Shown: piece after piece, positions 28,390 to 37,250 of the stretch | Layout of the letters: every line of letters starts with the position of its first letter | Numbering within the stretch: position 1 is the stretch's first letter | Assembly (NCBI GenBank): GCA_050304135.1 | Contig: JBNLDC010000067.1 | Span: 90,646-154,645 of the forward strand | Direction: 5' to 3' | Source of the DNA: JAFGNB01 sp050304135 | Lineage (GTDB): Bacteria; Fibrobacterota; Chitinivibrionia; Chitinivibrionales; Chitinispirillaceae | DNA: 64,000 nucleotides | The notes under the pieces: model-generated | The model's database searches: none | What the model saw: only the letters and a program-made list of their open reading frames with translations | Told to the model about the DNA's origin: nothing | Position numbers and translations under genes: made by a program

Positions 28390-28568
28390 AGTACTTACAA
28401 AATAGATTCTACGTATGCAGCCAATGACCGGGAGGTACATATGATTCCTCCGGTAAAAGATAAAAACCTTATCCGCCATTGAAAAAAGTGGAAATACCGG
28501 TACCTCCTCCGTAGCCGCAACTCCATTCCGGATCGGGAAGAGGTGTTTTTTGTGCATTAGTAAGAAAT

Positions 28569-28611
28569 CCGGTATAGGGTACTCTTTACCACTAACGAGT
28601 ACCCAAACCGG
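28569..28611. repeat. Extended hairpin
   Basis: GGGTACTC (28577-28584) pairs with GAGTACCC (28597-28604), extended outward by CCGGT/ACCGG after a small internal loop. It lies just past the stop of the small acidic-protein gene on the minus strand, so it may stabilise or end that transcript, although no T tract follows. Confidence 0.45.
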
Positions 28612-28652
28612 AAGAGTGCGCAGAAGCTGCCGTCACAATACCAGACAGCCCC

Positions 28653-28841
28653 CTACCGTTTTTTCGCAACAAGGCTCTGCGGCACATCGACATCTTCATG
28701 GAGCAGCGAATAGTCTTCGGATGCTTCCCGGCCCGTTTCAAAGCTCAATTCATAGAGTTCCTCGTCGGGTTCAAACGGACTCTCGACATCAACGACATCC
28801 TTCAGGATTTCGTCCGGTTCATAAAGATCTTCAAGATACAT
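28653..28841 (-). CDS. Small acidic hypothetical protein
   Basis: 62 residues from the ATG at 28841, which has AGGAGGG six bases upstream; a longer frame from 28868 lacks this. About one third of residues are Asp or Glu (MYLEDLYEPDEILKDVVD...), with no Cys and a basic C-terminus (AKKR). No signal peptide or domain is visible. Such proteins can be DNA mimics, anti-sigma or adaptor proteins, but nothing here decides. It sits alone, upstream of a 7-bp hairpin (ATGGATT/AATCCAT, 28879-28899). Confidence 0.5.
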   Translation of the reverse strand: MYLEDLYEPDEILKDVVDVESPFEPDEELYELSFETGREASEDYSLLHEDVDVPQSLVAKKR

Positions 28842-29229
28842 GGTATCCCTCCTGGATCGGTTTTTCATTGTTCAACACTATGGATTTATCGCAATCCATG
28901 TGCCACAAACACAACTACGCATTTTTACCGAATTTATTGATTGAGTTGATACAAATTCATGCTTTCGATACACAATGTTTGATACTGGAACACTTTTACC
29001 AGGGCTGATGTTGCACCATTGAACAGATTTCACCTCCACCGGTTCCGATTTCCCAATGGGTTGTAATCCTCCCCCCGAAGATTGTAAGATTGAACTCCGT
29101 AGCCACACTACGATTTATTAATCGATGTGGTCTGCGGTTCGACCCGCACCGGGTTCCAGATCAACAAACAGCACCAACCAGTTGAGCTGAAATTACTATA
29201 CGACTACAGCAGTCACCACGGAGCAGACA
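28842..29229. other. Spacer with a tRNA-like relic
   Basis: 388 bp without a protein gene. It contains a 7-bp hairpin at 28879-28899 and a tRNA-Asn-like sequence at 29092-29158. GGAG before 29230 is the ribosome site of the next gene. Confidence 0.4.
29092..29158 (+). pseudogene. tRNA-Asn-like relic
   Basis: The segment starts GAACTCC and ends GGGTTC-CA, which can pair as an acceptor stem (one G-U). Between them are TTAATCGA, resembling the 3' side of a tRNA-Asn anticodon arm, and TGCGG-TTCGAC-CCGCA, a perfect 5-bp T stem with a loop one base short. The D arm is shortened, giving 67 rather than about 76 nt, and the anticodon loop is one base too long. Probably a decayed tRNA gene, possibly chance similarity; not a functional tRNA as written. 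Confidence 0.3.
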
Positions 29230-30063
29230 ATGAACAATGAGGAAAAGTATCTGAAAATGGCCCATCTTCACCGGCATCAGTCCCTTGAACTGCAGGCAGT
29301 TGCCTACCGGGAAAACCTCATCGCTACCTGCAATAAATACGAAGACCCGACGGCACTGAACCGCTTTGAGTATGAAATCTTTTCCCAGTGCGGGGAAGAC
29401 GGCATTATCGACGAAATATTCCGTAGAATCGGTCCCACCAACCGGTATTTCGTGGAATTCGGCGCCGGCAACGGTTTGCAGAATTCAACAGCGGCACTGC
29501 TCCTTAAAAACTGGGTGGGCTTATGGATAGAAGCCGATCCGGCAAACACCGCGGTTATACAGCAGAAATTCGCCTCACTGCTCACGAAGCACCGGCTGTC
29601 ACTCCTGAGTTCGTTTATCACCGCCGAGAATATCGAGTCACTGTTCCGCGAGGCGGAAATTCCCGAAGAGTTTGATCTGCTGTCAATAGATCTTGATGGA
29701 AATGACTATTGGGTCTGGAAAAATATCAGTGCATTCAGGCCGCGCGTTGTAGTGTGTGAATACAATGCCCGGTACGGACGTGATCTTCAGTGGGTGATGC
29801 AGTACAATCCCGAGCACCGGTGGAACGGCAGCTGCTATTTCGGGGCAAGCCTCAAATCACTGGAGCTGCTCGGAAGAACAAAGGGATACAAGCTGGTCGC
29901 CTGCAACCTCGCCGGGATCAACGCATTCTTCGTTCGCGACGACCTGGTCGGTGCTCACTTCTCTCCCCCCTTCACTGCCGAATTCCAGTACGAACCGCAG
30001 CGAACCTTTCTGATAAAGACACCACTGCAGGGCAGTGACTTCGGAGCATTTGTATCAGAATGA
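29230..30063 (+). CDS. SAM-dependent methyltransferase-like protein (FkbM-related)
   Basis: 277 residues, GGAG seven bases before the ATG. The sequence SQCGEDGIIDEIFRRIG (about 51-67) and the following YFVEFGAGNGLQNSTAALL (about 72-90) correspond to the SAM-binding start of FkbM-like methyltransferases. LLSIDLDGNDYWVWKNI (about 152-168) is the acidic motif IV region, and VVCEYNARYG follows. It probably methylates a sugar or other polyhydroxylated acceptor in surface polysaccharide. No polysaccharide genes are adjacent, so the substrate is unknown. Stands alone. Confidence 0.75.
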   Translation: MNNEEKYLKMAHLHRHQSLELQAVAYRENLIATCNKYEDPTALNRFEYEIFSQCGEDGIIDEIFRRIGPTNRYFVEFGAGNGLQNSTAALLLKNWVGLWIEADPANTAVIQQKFASLLTKHRLSLLSSFITAENIESLFREAEIPEEFDLLSIDLDGNDYWVWKNISAFRPRVVVCEYNARYGRDLQWVMQYNPEHRWNGSCYFGASLKSLELLGRTKGYKLVACNLAGINAFFVRDDLVGAHFSPPFTAEFQYEPQRTFLIKTPLQGSDFGAFVSE

Positions 30064-30204
30064 TATACCCCTAAGATTGTCGGATCGTAGCAACGCCATG
30101 GGATGACATCCCCATGGATATCAGGGCATCGTTCCCACCCGGTAACCCCCCCGAATAAAAACCGGACAAGCGGGGAAGCCGCCCCCCAGTTAGGTTAGCC
30201 TGCC

Positions 30205-30840
30205 CTAAAACCTGAATCCAAAATTCAATCCGGGTGCAATCAGATAATGCGGATACGTATCATCCAACTCTTTGAATGACCGGGGTACGTTGTAATTCCA
30301 CGGCCATACGTTCACCTCAAGTGACGGTTCAACAAATAATCGCGAACTGAAAAACGGCAGGTCAAAATGATACCCGGGTCGTAGTTGCAACCATGGTTGA
30401 AATCCGTTAGCGATAAATTTTCCCGATTGATCGGTATACCGTGTAATGAGGGGAGTAAAATGAACGGTGGTGAAAATTCCCTTCCAGAAAATCCTTTGAT
30501 AGGCGAAACTTATTCCGTAGGCGAGTACTGAGCCCGGATAAGCTGGTCCGTGCATGGCAGGATTACCCATGGGAGAAGCATATTTCCAGACAACCAATTC
30601 GACGATAAGCGCATCTCGGGGAGTCAGGTGATACCCGAAATCCAGCTGCCCGTAATATACAGGAGGATCCGGAAGTAGATTAACAAGTAGGAATGCGGAT
30701 GTCCCGACAAAACAGGGATTTTTATTTACGGTATCAACAGGTATGGAATCCCGTCCGTTGCCATAGGTTACCGACAGAGAGAGTACCATGCCGACAATGA
30801 CCGTTACAACGATACAGGGAGTATTCTTTCTGCTTTTCAT
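30205..30840 (-). CDS. Small outer-membrane beta-barrel protein
   Basis: 211 residues from ATG 30840, chosen because AGGA lies seven bases upstream; a start at 30864 lacks one. Signal peptide about 1-28 (ending VTYGNG), then alternating strands typical of an 8-10-stranded barrel (YGQLDFGYHLTPRDALIVELVVW, read in pieces) and a terminal aromatic LNFGFRF, the usual C-terminal barrel signature. It is 102 bp downstream of an oxidoreductase gene on the same strand and may be the last gene of that group. No specific family or substrate recognised. Confidence 0.65.
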   Translation of the reverse strand: MKSRKNTPCIVVTVIVGMVLSLSVTYGNGRDSIPVDTVNKNPCFVGTSAFLLVNLLPDPPVYYGQLDFGYHLTPRDALIVELVVWKYASPMGNPAMHGPAYPGSVLAYGISFAYQRIFWKGIFTTVHFTPLITRYTDQSGKFIANGFQPWLQLRPGYHFDLPFFSSRLFVEPSLEVNVWPWNYNVPRSFKELDDTYPHYLIAPGLNFGFRF

Positions 30841-30942
30841 AGTTATTTCCTTTGTAATTATCATGATACATCAATTCGTTGTACCGGCCCCCACTCCAGA
30901 TCGGTAAATCAGAACAACAACCTTTGAGTCGAATCGGCTTCG

Positions 30943-31893
30943 CTAAATATTCACCACTATCGCAACACCTCCCCGTTTATGTCCTTTCTGGACATAAACG
31001 TGTGCTTCAACAATCGCCTCAAGCGGATAGGTTCTATCAACAATCGGCTTGATTATTCCTTCGTGCACCAGTTTACCGATCTGATCAAGTCGCGAGGAAC
31101 TCAGAATGAGCGCCCCGTCATCAATCGAGGCATACTTCCCGTCTTTTCTCAGACATTTTCTGGAGGATTCCTTCAGCCTGGACCGTTTGAACTTACCAAC
31201 GGAATCAAGAATGAAATCGAATTGAATTTCCGGATCAAACTGATCTTGTACCGTATAGTCAACAACAGCATCCGCTCCCAGTGATTTCACCATTGCAAGA
31301 TTCCCGGTACCGCAGACGCCAGTCACGTGTGCACCAAGCTGTTTCGCGTACTGCACGGCAATCGTTCCGGAGGTCCCCGACGCGCCAAACACCAGGACAT
31401 GCTGTCCCGATTGTATCAACCCCTTGTCCATAAACTGCAGGGCCAGTGAACCACCGTACGCTGCAGCCGTCGCATCGGCAAATGAAATTCCATCGGGCAG
31501 AATCGCTACGGCCCCGGTTTTTGAGTCAGTCTCCTTTAAGCAGAGGTATTCCGCATACGTACCAAGCCGGAACCCCGACATTCCATACACCCGGTCCCCC
31601 GGGCTGAATCGCCTGATTTTTGACCCGGCGGAATCAACCTCACCGGCAAAGACTAATCCCAGAACCGGTTTTCTCGGTCTGGTTATTCCGATAAAGCAGC
31701 GCATCGGTATTTTCGGCAGAAAAGGAACATCAGAACTGCGGATGAAGATATCACTCGCCGTTACGGCAGTAGCCTTGACTGCAATCCGGATTTCATCATC
31801 CTTTGGTGTCGGGATGGCAACGTCAGTAAGAGTGAGAACTTCAGGAGGACCATACCGGGTGCATTCCACTGCTCGCATGGTATTCTTATTCAT
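30943..31893 (-). CDS. Zinc-independent MDR oxidoreductase (quinone reductase type), second copy
   Basis: About 316 residues. Medium-chain dehydrogenase/reductase fold: GroES-like N-terminus (VKATAVTASDIFIR), the GDRVYGMSGF segment, and a Rossmann motif VLVFGASGTSGTIAVQYAKQ (about 145-164) for NAD(P)H. The catalytic-zinc Cys/His pattern is absent, which indicates quinone/enone reductase rather than alcohol dehydrogenase activity. It is paralogous to the gene at 32639-33613 with a DUF4386 gene between. AAAGGGG favours ATG 31893; a GTG at 31899 overlaps the preceding stop. Confidence 0.85.
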   Translation of the reverse strand: MNKNTMRAVECTRYGPPEVLTLTDVAIPTPKDDEIRIAVKATAVTASDIFIRSSDVPFLPKIPMRCFIGITRPRKPVLGLVFAGEVDSAGSKIRRFSPGDRVYGMSGFRLGTYAEYLCLKETDSKTGAVAILPDGISFADATAAAYGGSLALQFMDKGLIQSGQHVLVFGASGTSGTIAVQYAKQLGAHVTGVCGTGNLAMVKSLGADAVVDYTVQDQFDPEIQFDFILDSVGKFKRSRLKESSRKCLRKDGKYASIDDGALILSSSRLDQIGKLVHEGIIKPIVDRTYPLEAIVEAHVYVQKGHKRGGVAIVVNI

Positions 31894-31895
31894 GA

Positions 31896-32621
31896 TCACA
31901 CCCCTTTATTGTTGAGCGTACCTTGTCGACGGGAACGTCCATTCCCTCCACGAAGTCCACGAAACAGCAACCAGAAAATGGCGACAAACTCCCCTGTGCT
32001 CATCGGCAAAATCAGAATGGCATTGACCGTTGTATAAACATCAGGAACCAGAAAGTACGCCACCGAATCAATCAGATATGCTATCCCCCCTGCAAGAAGG
32101 AGAATACCGATTACTTTTGGTATAAATCCTGATCGAACGGTGAGCATTCCGAACGGCAGCAGCCACAGCCCCCAGAAAATCCCTGCGAGCATTATTCCCC
32201 TTCTGTAGATTTCCGCACAGAGCATTGCGAGCGAAACGCCTGCGGATAGGTGCAGCGTACTGAGGAACGAAGGATTCAACGATGCGATAATCGCTCCGAC
32301 CTGAAACAGGGTCACCGCAAATGTGAAGGGTACCGACGCCGCAACCAGCAGCACGAGCTGCACCGACATCCTTTTATCAACTGGTTTGAAAAGGTTGTAC
32401 AGTGCCAGTGCAAGAAACAGAAACACTACCTGACCGGCAAGCTCCACCAGCATGGCAAAGGGCACCATCCAACCTTTCGCAACGATATTGTTCACCGTTG
32501 CCACTGCATCACCGGCAACGAAGACACTGTTCTGGAAATACATGAGACCAAAACCCGAGGTACCCGCCATAAGCAGGTAGAGCAGCCCGGCTTTGCGCAT
32601 TTGTTTTGTTAACGTATCCAT
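31896..32621 (-). CDS. DUF4386-type membrane protein
   Basis: 241 residues from ATG 32621 (GGAG six bases upstream). About six to seven hydrophobic helices with GLLYLLMAGTSGFG at the start, the NIVAKGWMVPFAM segment and a basic C-terminus (GGNGRSRRQ), as in the DUF4386 family of polytopic proteins of unknown role. It lies 17 bp after one MDR oxidoreductase gene and directly abuts another, so the three form an operon. A membrane partner for the reductases is possible but unproven. Confidence 0.75.
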   Translation of the reverse strand: MDTLTKQMRKAGLLYLLMAGTSGFGLMYFQNSVFVAGDAVATVNNIVAKGWMVPFAMLVELAGQVVFLFLALALYNLFKPVDKRMSVQLVLLVAASVPFTFAVTLFQVGAIIASLNPSFLSTLHLSAGVSLAMLCAEIYRRGIMLAGIFWGLWLLPFGMLTVRSGFIPKVIGILLLAGGIAYLIDSVAYFLVPDVYTTVNAILILPMSTGEFVAIFWLLFRGLRGGNGRSRRQGTLNNKGV

Positions 32622-32638
32622 TCTGTCTCCTTTCATTT

Positions 32639-33613
32639 TTATGCAACGTTAATGGCAATGACTACTTTACCCCGTGCCCGTCTGGTGGTGTAGTAGTTGA
32701 GCGCCTCCGGAATTTCAGTAAGGCCGTACCGCTTGTCGATTACCGGACGCACGGTCCCCTTCTCCAGCAACTCTTTGACATACAGCAGATCCTTCCGGTT
32801 GGTTCTGCAGAACACACTGCCAAGCTTCCGGCTTCCCGCCAGAGAGAGCAGTGGCCCCGCCAGTAAAGATTGAAATACCTGTTTCATTGATCCGCCGGTC
32901 GCCACAAACCTGCCGCCGTCAGCGAGCGCCCTCCGGTAATCAAAAAGCGACCGGTACCCTGCGGTAGCGAGAATCAGGTCATACTTTAGACCATTCCTTG
33001 TAAAATCCTCTTTCGTATAATCGATAACGGAATCAGCACCGAGCGAGCCAACCAGTTCACCATTGCGTGTACTGCAGACACCAGTGACCTGGGCACCAAA
33101 CGTTTTTGCCATCTGTACGGTAAAACAGCCGATTCCCCCGGATGCCCCATAGACAAGCACTTTTTTTCCTTTTTCGATGCCCCCCGCACGCAGTCCCTGC
33201 AATGCAACAATCGACGCCTCGGGAACTCCCGCTGCCTCCTCCCAGGAAAGATTCTTCGGTTTGGCCACTACAGCCTCTTCGTTTACCACCGCATACTCCG
33301 CCCATGCCCCGAAGCCGCATTCACTGCTGTCACCGAACACCTCGTCACCGGGTTTAACCGTAGTCACGTTCTTTCCCACTGTTTCGACGATTCCGGCGAA
33401 ATCATTTCCGGGAGTCTGAAGCTTCGGCCTCCGCATACCGAACCACATCCGGGCGGCAAAGGGAATGCCGGTCACATGAGCAGCGGAGTTGTAATTCACC
33501 GAGGAGCCCTTTACTTTGACAAGTACGTCACTATCACCCGGTACCGGCACCGGTACTTCTTCAATCGTTACGAAATCGGGTGAACCATACTTCCGGCAAA
33601 CAACAGCTTTCAT
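32639..33613 (-). CDS. Zinc-independent MDR NAD(P)H oxidoreductase, first copy
   Basis: 324 residues from ATG 33613, with AGGAG seven bases upstream (the frame opens at 33646). GroES-like domain with VKVKGSSVNYNSAAHVTG, PGDEVFGDSSECGFGAWAEYAV, then the nucleotide-binding VLVYGASGGIGCFTVQMAK (about 144-162). A tail such as RARGKVVIAI is typical of quinone-oxidoreductase-like MDRs. No zinc ligands are visible. First gene of the MDR-DUF4386-MDR operon. Reaction likely NAD(P)H-dependent reduction of a quinone or enone; substrate unknown. Confidence 0.87.
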   Translation of the reverse strand: MKAVVCRKYGSPDFVTIEEVPVPVPGDSDVLVKVKGSSVNYNSAAHVTGIPFAARMWFGMRRPKLQTPGNDFAGIVETVGKNVTTVKPGDEVFGDSSECGFGAWAEYAVVNEEAVVAKPKNLSWEEAAGVPEASIVALQGLRAGGIEKGKKVLVYGASGGIGCFTVQMAKTFGAQVTGVCSTRNGELVGSLGADSVIDYTKEDFTRNGLKYDLILATAGYRSLFDYRRALADGGRFVATGGSMKQVFQSLLAGPLLSLAGSRKLGSVFCRTNRKDLLYVKELLEKGTVRPVIDKRYGLTEIPEALNYYTTRRARGKVVIAINVA

Positions 33614-33679
33614 GATTTTCTCCTTTTTTTCATCGATACAGAACACTGGTTCGCTACCCTCCGGCAGGCAACGGCGGTC

Positions 33680-34858
33680 TTATTCCCCTATAATTTCCGG
33701 AACTGTTTCAGGCTTCCCGTTCGCAACAGATGTACCGAACAGAAACGAGACGAATGTTCCCAACCCGAGCGTACACAGAAACACACCAGAAAGGAAGTTA
33801 ACGAACGGTATCAGTGAAAGCAGACCACCGGCAACCGCCCCGATGAGAAACTGCACGTGCCGTTTCCGTACGTCCCATTTCAATTTCATGGCGATATATT
33901 TTCCCGCCAGTGTCGTACCGATAAGATACGCGGTAAAAAACAGTGGGACAAAGGCGAACAACAATACGATGGAAAATGGAATAGTGACAATGAGCGCAAT
34001 GCAGAGTAACACCAACGCCGGATACATCAGAAGCGGCAGCAGTCCCCAGAGTGAGGTATACCAGAAACGGCGTTCTTCCTGTGGTGTATCCAGTTTTCTG
34101 AATACCGGGAGAAACAGCAGCAATGAGCCAACCACTACAAATGATATGAACATTCCGACGGAAAGCAGCACTGCCACCCATTTCCGCATTTTTTTCGGCA
34201 GCATTTTCGCGGTATCAAAATCATGCCGTTCATCTCTGGTGATTGCTCCGCTGACACGTGCCGCCTCATCGCTGCTGAGTTTTTCCTTTGATGCATAGGT
34301 GAGTTTACCGTTGATCTTTCCATTTTCACCGATTTTTATCCGTCCGCCGTACGCGGTAACATCACCGTTAATTACACTGTTGAGCAGTAGGTCACCGGAA
34401 CCCGTATACAGATTACCGTTAAGCGTTCCGTCAATCGTTCCTTTCGCGCAGCCGAGAAACAGATCACCGTCAACAACCGCCTTTTCGGTCATCTGGAAAT
34501 TTTTAGCACCGACAAAATTGTTTCCTTTGATCTTTCCATCGACAACAACCGTTACACCGGCGGCGGTGATACCATTGCCTGATTCACCGGAATAGAGCAC
34601 CTTCTTTCCGGCAGCCACCAGCCCGAGTCGGGTTTTACCTTTATACGTGAGCGTTTTCCCTAAAAACAACAGATCCTCAGCTTCTCCCGAAAAATTCAGT
34701 TCATTTCCCGCGAAAAGATAATCTTCCTCAAACACCTTCGACACATTCCTGATGATCTCCTTGTCATTATCTTCACAGTGTGTTTCAACCTCCATTGCCT
34801 GCACCATACCGAACCAGCAGAAGAGCACTCCCATCGCAACCATTGCAGCCTTCTTCAT
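33680..34858 (-). CDS. Bactofilin-like beta-helix protein with C-terminal membrane domain
   Basis: 392 residues with a signal peptide (1-21), a right-handed beta-helix-like region (about 40-200) built of short hydrophobic/Gly repeats (LLFLGKTLTYKGKTRLGL, GDLFLGCAKGTIDGTLNG, VINGDVTAYGGRIKIG) as in bactofilins and polymer-forming proteins, and about four to five membrane helices from 225 to 375. A strong AGGAGG precedes the ATG. Unlike cytoplasmic bactofilins, the beta-helix follows a signal peptide and should face the periplasm. Role unknown; envelope organisation is a guess. Adjacent to, but 67 bp from, the MDR operon. Confidence 0.7.
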   Translation of the reverse strand: MKKAAMVAMGVLFCWFGMVQAMEVETHCEDNDKEIIRNVSKVFEEDYLFAGNELNFSGEAEDLLFLGKTLTYKGKTRLGLVAAGKKVLYSGESGNGITAAGVTVVVDGKIKGNNFVGAKNFQMTEKAVVDGDLFLGCAKGTIDGTLNGNLYTGSGDLLLNSVINGDVTAYGGRIKIGENGKINGKLTYASKEKLSSDEAARVSGAITRDERHDFDTAKMLPKKMRKWVAVLLSVGMFISFVVVGSLLLFLPVFRKLDTPQEERRFWYTSLWGLLPLLMYPALVLLCIALIVTIPFSIVLLFAFVPLFFTAYLIGTTLAGKYIAMKLKWDVRKRHVQFLIGAVAGGLLSLIPFVNFLSGVFLCTLGLGTFVSFLFGTSVANGKPETVPEIIGE

Positions 34859-34963
34859 ACCATCCTCCTTTTGCTAATAGATTACAGAAATCAAATCATA
34901 AATCCGTGTTGCAACGACACTGATAAGATACTGCTATAATGAAATGTTTTGGAGGATTTGAAA

Positions 34964-35071
34964 ATGAGTGGTCGGAAACGGCGAATGAGCGGTCGTATTA
35001 TGCTGGTGGGTGCCATGAATTCCATCCGTAGAGACGCCATGGCAGGGCGTCCCTACAGAAATGTTGTATGA
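34964..35071 (+). other. 35-codon ORF over a dispersed hairpin
   Basis: GGAGG at 34951-34955 precedes an ATG at 34964 opening 35 codons (MSGRKRRMSGRIMLVGAMNS...). Its 3' half overlaps an imperfect hairpin at 35028-35056 (GTAGAGACGCC with GGCGTCCCTAC), a word common in dispersed bacterial repeats. The ribosome site is good but the repeat makes a real gene doubtful. Confidence 0.2.
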
Positions 35072-35081
35072 TGGTTATCTG

Positions 35082-37250
35082 TTATTGCGCCGCCCGTTGT
35101 TTCCGGCGTTGTTCGATCCGTTTTTTCAACGGAGAGACCTGCGCCTCCCGTCGCGGATTCAATTTATTTTCCCACGAAAAAACATACTGAAGCGTTTCAT
35201 GACGCGGATGCGGATCGGTAGATACCACCGCCAGCGTAACCGGTGAACCGTCGGGCCAGACCCCCATATAACACTGCTCCTCGTTGCCCTTTCCCAGAGC
35301 AACGATTTTCCCCTCTTTGTCGCCGGAAAAGGTATAGGCTGCCAGAGCATCGAACAGTTTGAATATACCGAAAAAATCGAAATTGTCGATAACCCCATTC
35401 ACCGACTGGGCACTGTAGGGAACAAAATGATTGGCAGGGAGTATTATACTGTCAAGAGTATCGCTCATAAAGGTATAGAAACATTTTTCGTCAGCCGGGA
35501 TACGTACCGAGCGGAAAATATCAACCGCCACCTGATGATCATTAAACACATCGTCATCGTAGGTAGTAAGCAGCAGTTTGACATGATCAGGAATCGCCTC
35601 GAAGTTCTTCTGCGACATACCGAAGGTGTACCATGGTGCCGATATAAAAAGGAATGCCGCCCCCTTACCCCACGCCCGTTCGTTCATCACCTTTTTTGCT
35701 ACCCAAGGAACAGCACCCGCCCCGAACGACTGACCGAAAATGCCGATCCGGGTGGTATCCACCCGCTCCGGAAACCGTTTGACAGCAGCCTCAAATCCGG
35801 CGAGTGCAGTGGTGTACTTTTCCATTACCGGCTTTTCACTGTCAACCGTTGGAAAAGTGGGATAGGGCGAAAAAACAAGTGCGAATCCGTTGCTGACGAT
35901 ATGATGTATCAGATGAGAAAAGTAGGCGGTGTCGCCATTGTTGTATCCGTGAAGAAACAGCAGAAGGGGGCGACGCCCCGGTGCACTGTCCGGATAGAAA
36001 AAGGAAACAGACATTGAGGCATCAAGCGGATTAGGAAAGTTCTCTACCGCAACCTTGAATGGCCCATCTGCACCGAACCCGCTGTCGATTGGATTGATCA
36101 TATCAATATCAGTGGTATCGTCTTTACCGACAGTAGCTTTAACCTCTTTGGTAAGATACCGGGTCACCTGCCGCATCCGTTTGGCCCGGTACCGGAAGTA
36201 CGTTTTTCTGCCTTTGCGGATTTTATTCGCGTCGAGGCGCGGATTGCGCGGAGAGTTCCACTGATTGATCCAAAGCCCTCTCGGCAGGCTGTCCAGCGGA
36301 CGCTCCAGGCGTGTAATAAACCGCCGGTTCACTTTTACCGTTGAGGTATCGGACGCCGTGGTCCGATCGATCATTGCACCCAGCGAGGGGTAAGCTGCCA
36401 TGGTATCCTTGTTAAACGTGTATTCCATTGCCCGATCGATTATTCTTACAATTCCGTACGTATCCAGAAGATTCCATGCATCGGTTGCCGAATGGTCGCC
36501 CATTGGCGACGTAAAATCAGCTCTGAACTGTTCGCGGTCTCGTTTGAAACTTTCGGTACGCAGATAGACTTTCCTTTCCGAAGGTACGGAAAGCTGCGCA
36601 AAGATATCCGCAGCAATATGCGGATCATTCAGTCGATCATCCTCGAAGGACTGCACCACCAGAGTGACTCCCTTCGGAAACCCGCGCATCTGCCGCTTAT
36701 CAATCGCGTACAGGTACCATGGTGCCATAATGTAAAGCAGCGCTCCCCGTTTGCCCCACTTTTTAAGTCGCAATTGACGCATGAGGGCAGGTGCCGCGCC
36801 ACCGCCGAATCCGTGCCCGATTACCGCGATCCGTGAGGTATCAATCTGCTTCCAGTGATGGATCGCCTCGGCAATACCGCTCATACCGAGGTCATACGTA
36901 ACCAGCTTGTTTCTCGTGAGTGTCGCTCGCCGGGCGGGAACATAGAGAACACTGCTGCCGCGCCCGACCAGGTGCGCGATCAACTCTTCATATTCGTGGG
37001 GACCGCCGGCATTGAGTGCTCCGCTGAAAAGTATGAGCGGGGTAACCGAATCCCCTTTGGGGGCATAATAAAAAAAATTCTTCTTCCAATCAGGACTCTG
37101 GAAGGTATCGGCAATCATGCCCGCATCCCGGGACGGCGAAACGGCCGAAGATTCCGGAACCATTTTTTCGATCCGGGCCTCCGGCGTGCCCAGGATAATG
37201 AAACATGCCATTACGGTAATTAAAAACTTCATGCTGCCCGGGATAGACAT
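35082..37250 (-). CDS. Tandem alpha/beta-hydrolase protein, first copy lacking the nucleophile
   Basis: 722 residues from ATG 37250 (AGGAG six bases upstream; the longer frame to 37364 lacks support). Signal peptide about 1-25, then two homologous alpha/beta-hydrolase domains (about 55-280 and 395-665). Domain 2 has the nucleophile elbow GQSFG (Ser508), an HGYNNG oxyanion stretch and an HFVPY His near 625. In domain 1 the same position is GHGFG, so Gly147 replaces Ser. The duplication is clear: KKWGKRGALLYIMAPWY in domain 1 matches AWGKGAAFLFISAPWY in domain 2. Resembles dienelactone/PET-hydrolase-type esterases; substrate unknown, likely an ester outside the cytoplasm. Confidence 0.8.
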   Translation of the reverse strand: MSIPGSMKFLITVMACFIILGTPEARIEKMVPESSAVSPSRDAGMIADTFQSPDWKKNFFYYAPKGDSVTPLILFSGALNAGGPHEYEELIAHLVGRGSSVLYVPARRATLTRNKLVTYDLGMSGIAEAIHHWKQIDTSRIAVIGHGFGGGAAPALMRQLRLKKWGKRGALLYIMAPWYLYAIDKRQMRGFPKGVTLVVQSFEDDRLNDPHIAADIFAQLSVPSERKVYLRTESFKRDREQFRADFTSPMGDHSATDAWNLLDTYGIVRIIDRAMEYTFNKDTMAAYPSLGAMIDRTTASDTSTVKVNRRFITRLERPLDSLPRGLWINQWNSPRNPRLDANKIRKGRKTYFRYRAKRMRQVTRYLTKEVKATVGKDDTTDIDMINPIDSGFGADGPFKVAVENFPNPLDASMSVSFFYPDSAPGRRPLLLFLHGYNNGDTAYFSHLIHHIVSNGFALVFSPYPTFPTVDSEKPVMEKYTTALAGFEAAVKRFPERVDTTRIGIFGQSFGAGAVPWVAKKVMNERAWGKGAAFLFISAPWYTFGMSQKNFEAIPDHVKLLLTTYDDDVFNDHQVAVDIFRSVRIPADEKCFYTFMSDTLDSIILPANHFVPYSAQSVNGVIDNFDFFGIFKLFDALAAYTFSGDKEGKIVALGKGNEEQCYMGVWPDGSPVTLAVVSTDPHPRHETLQYVFSWENKLNPRREAQVSPLKKRIEQRRKQRAAQ

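Noticed and set aside
28372..28557. 61-codon minus ORF upstream of the TPM pseudogene
   Set aside because: No ribosome site; its end is simply the MKHYL start of the broken TPM gene running to the nonsense codon.
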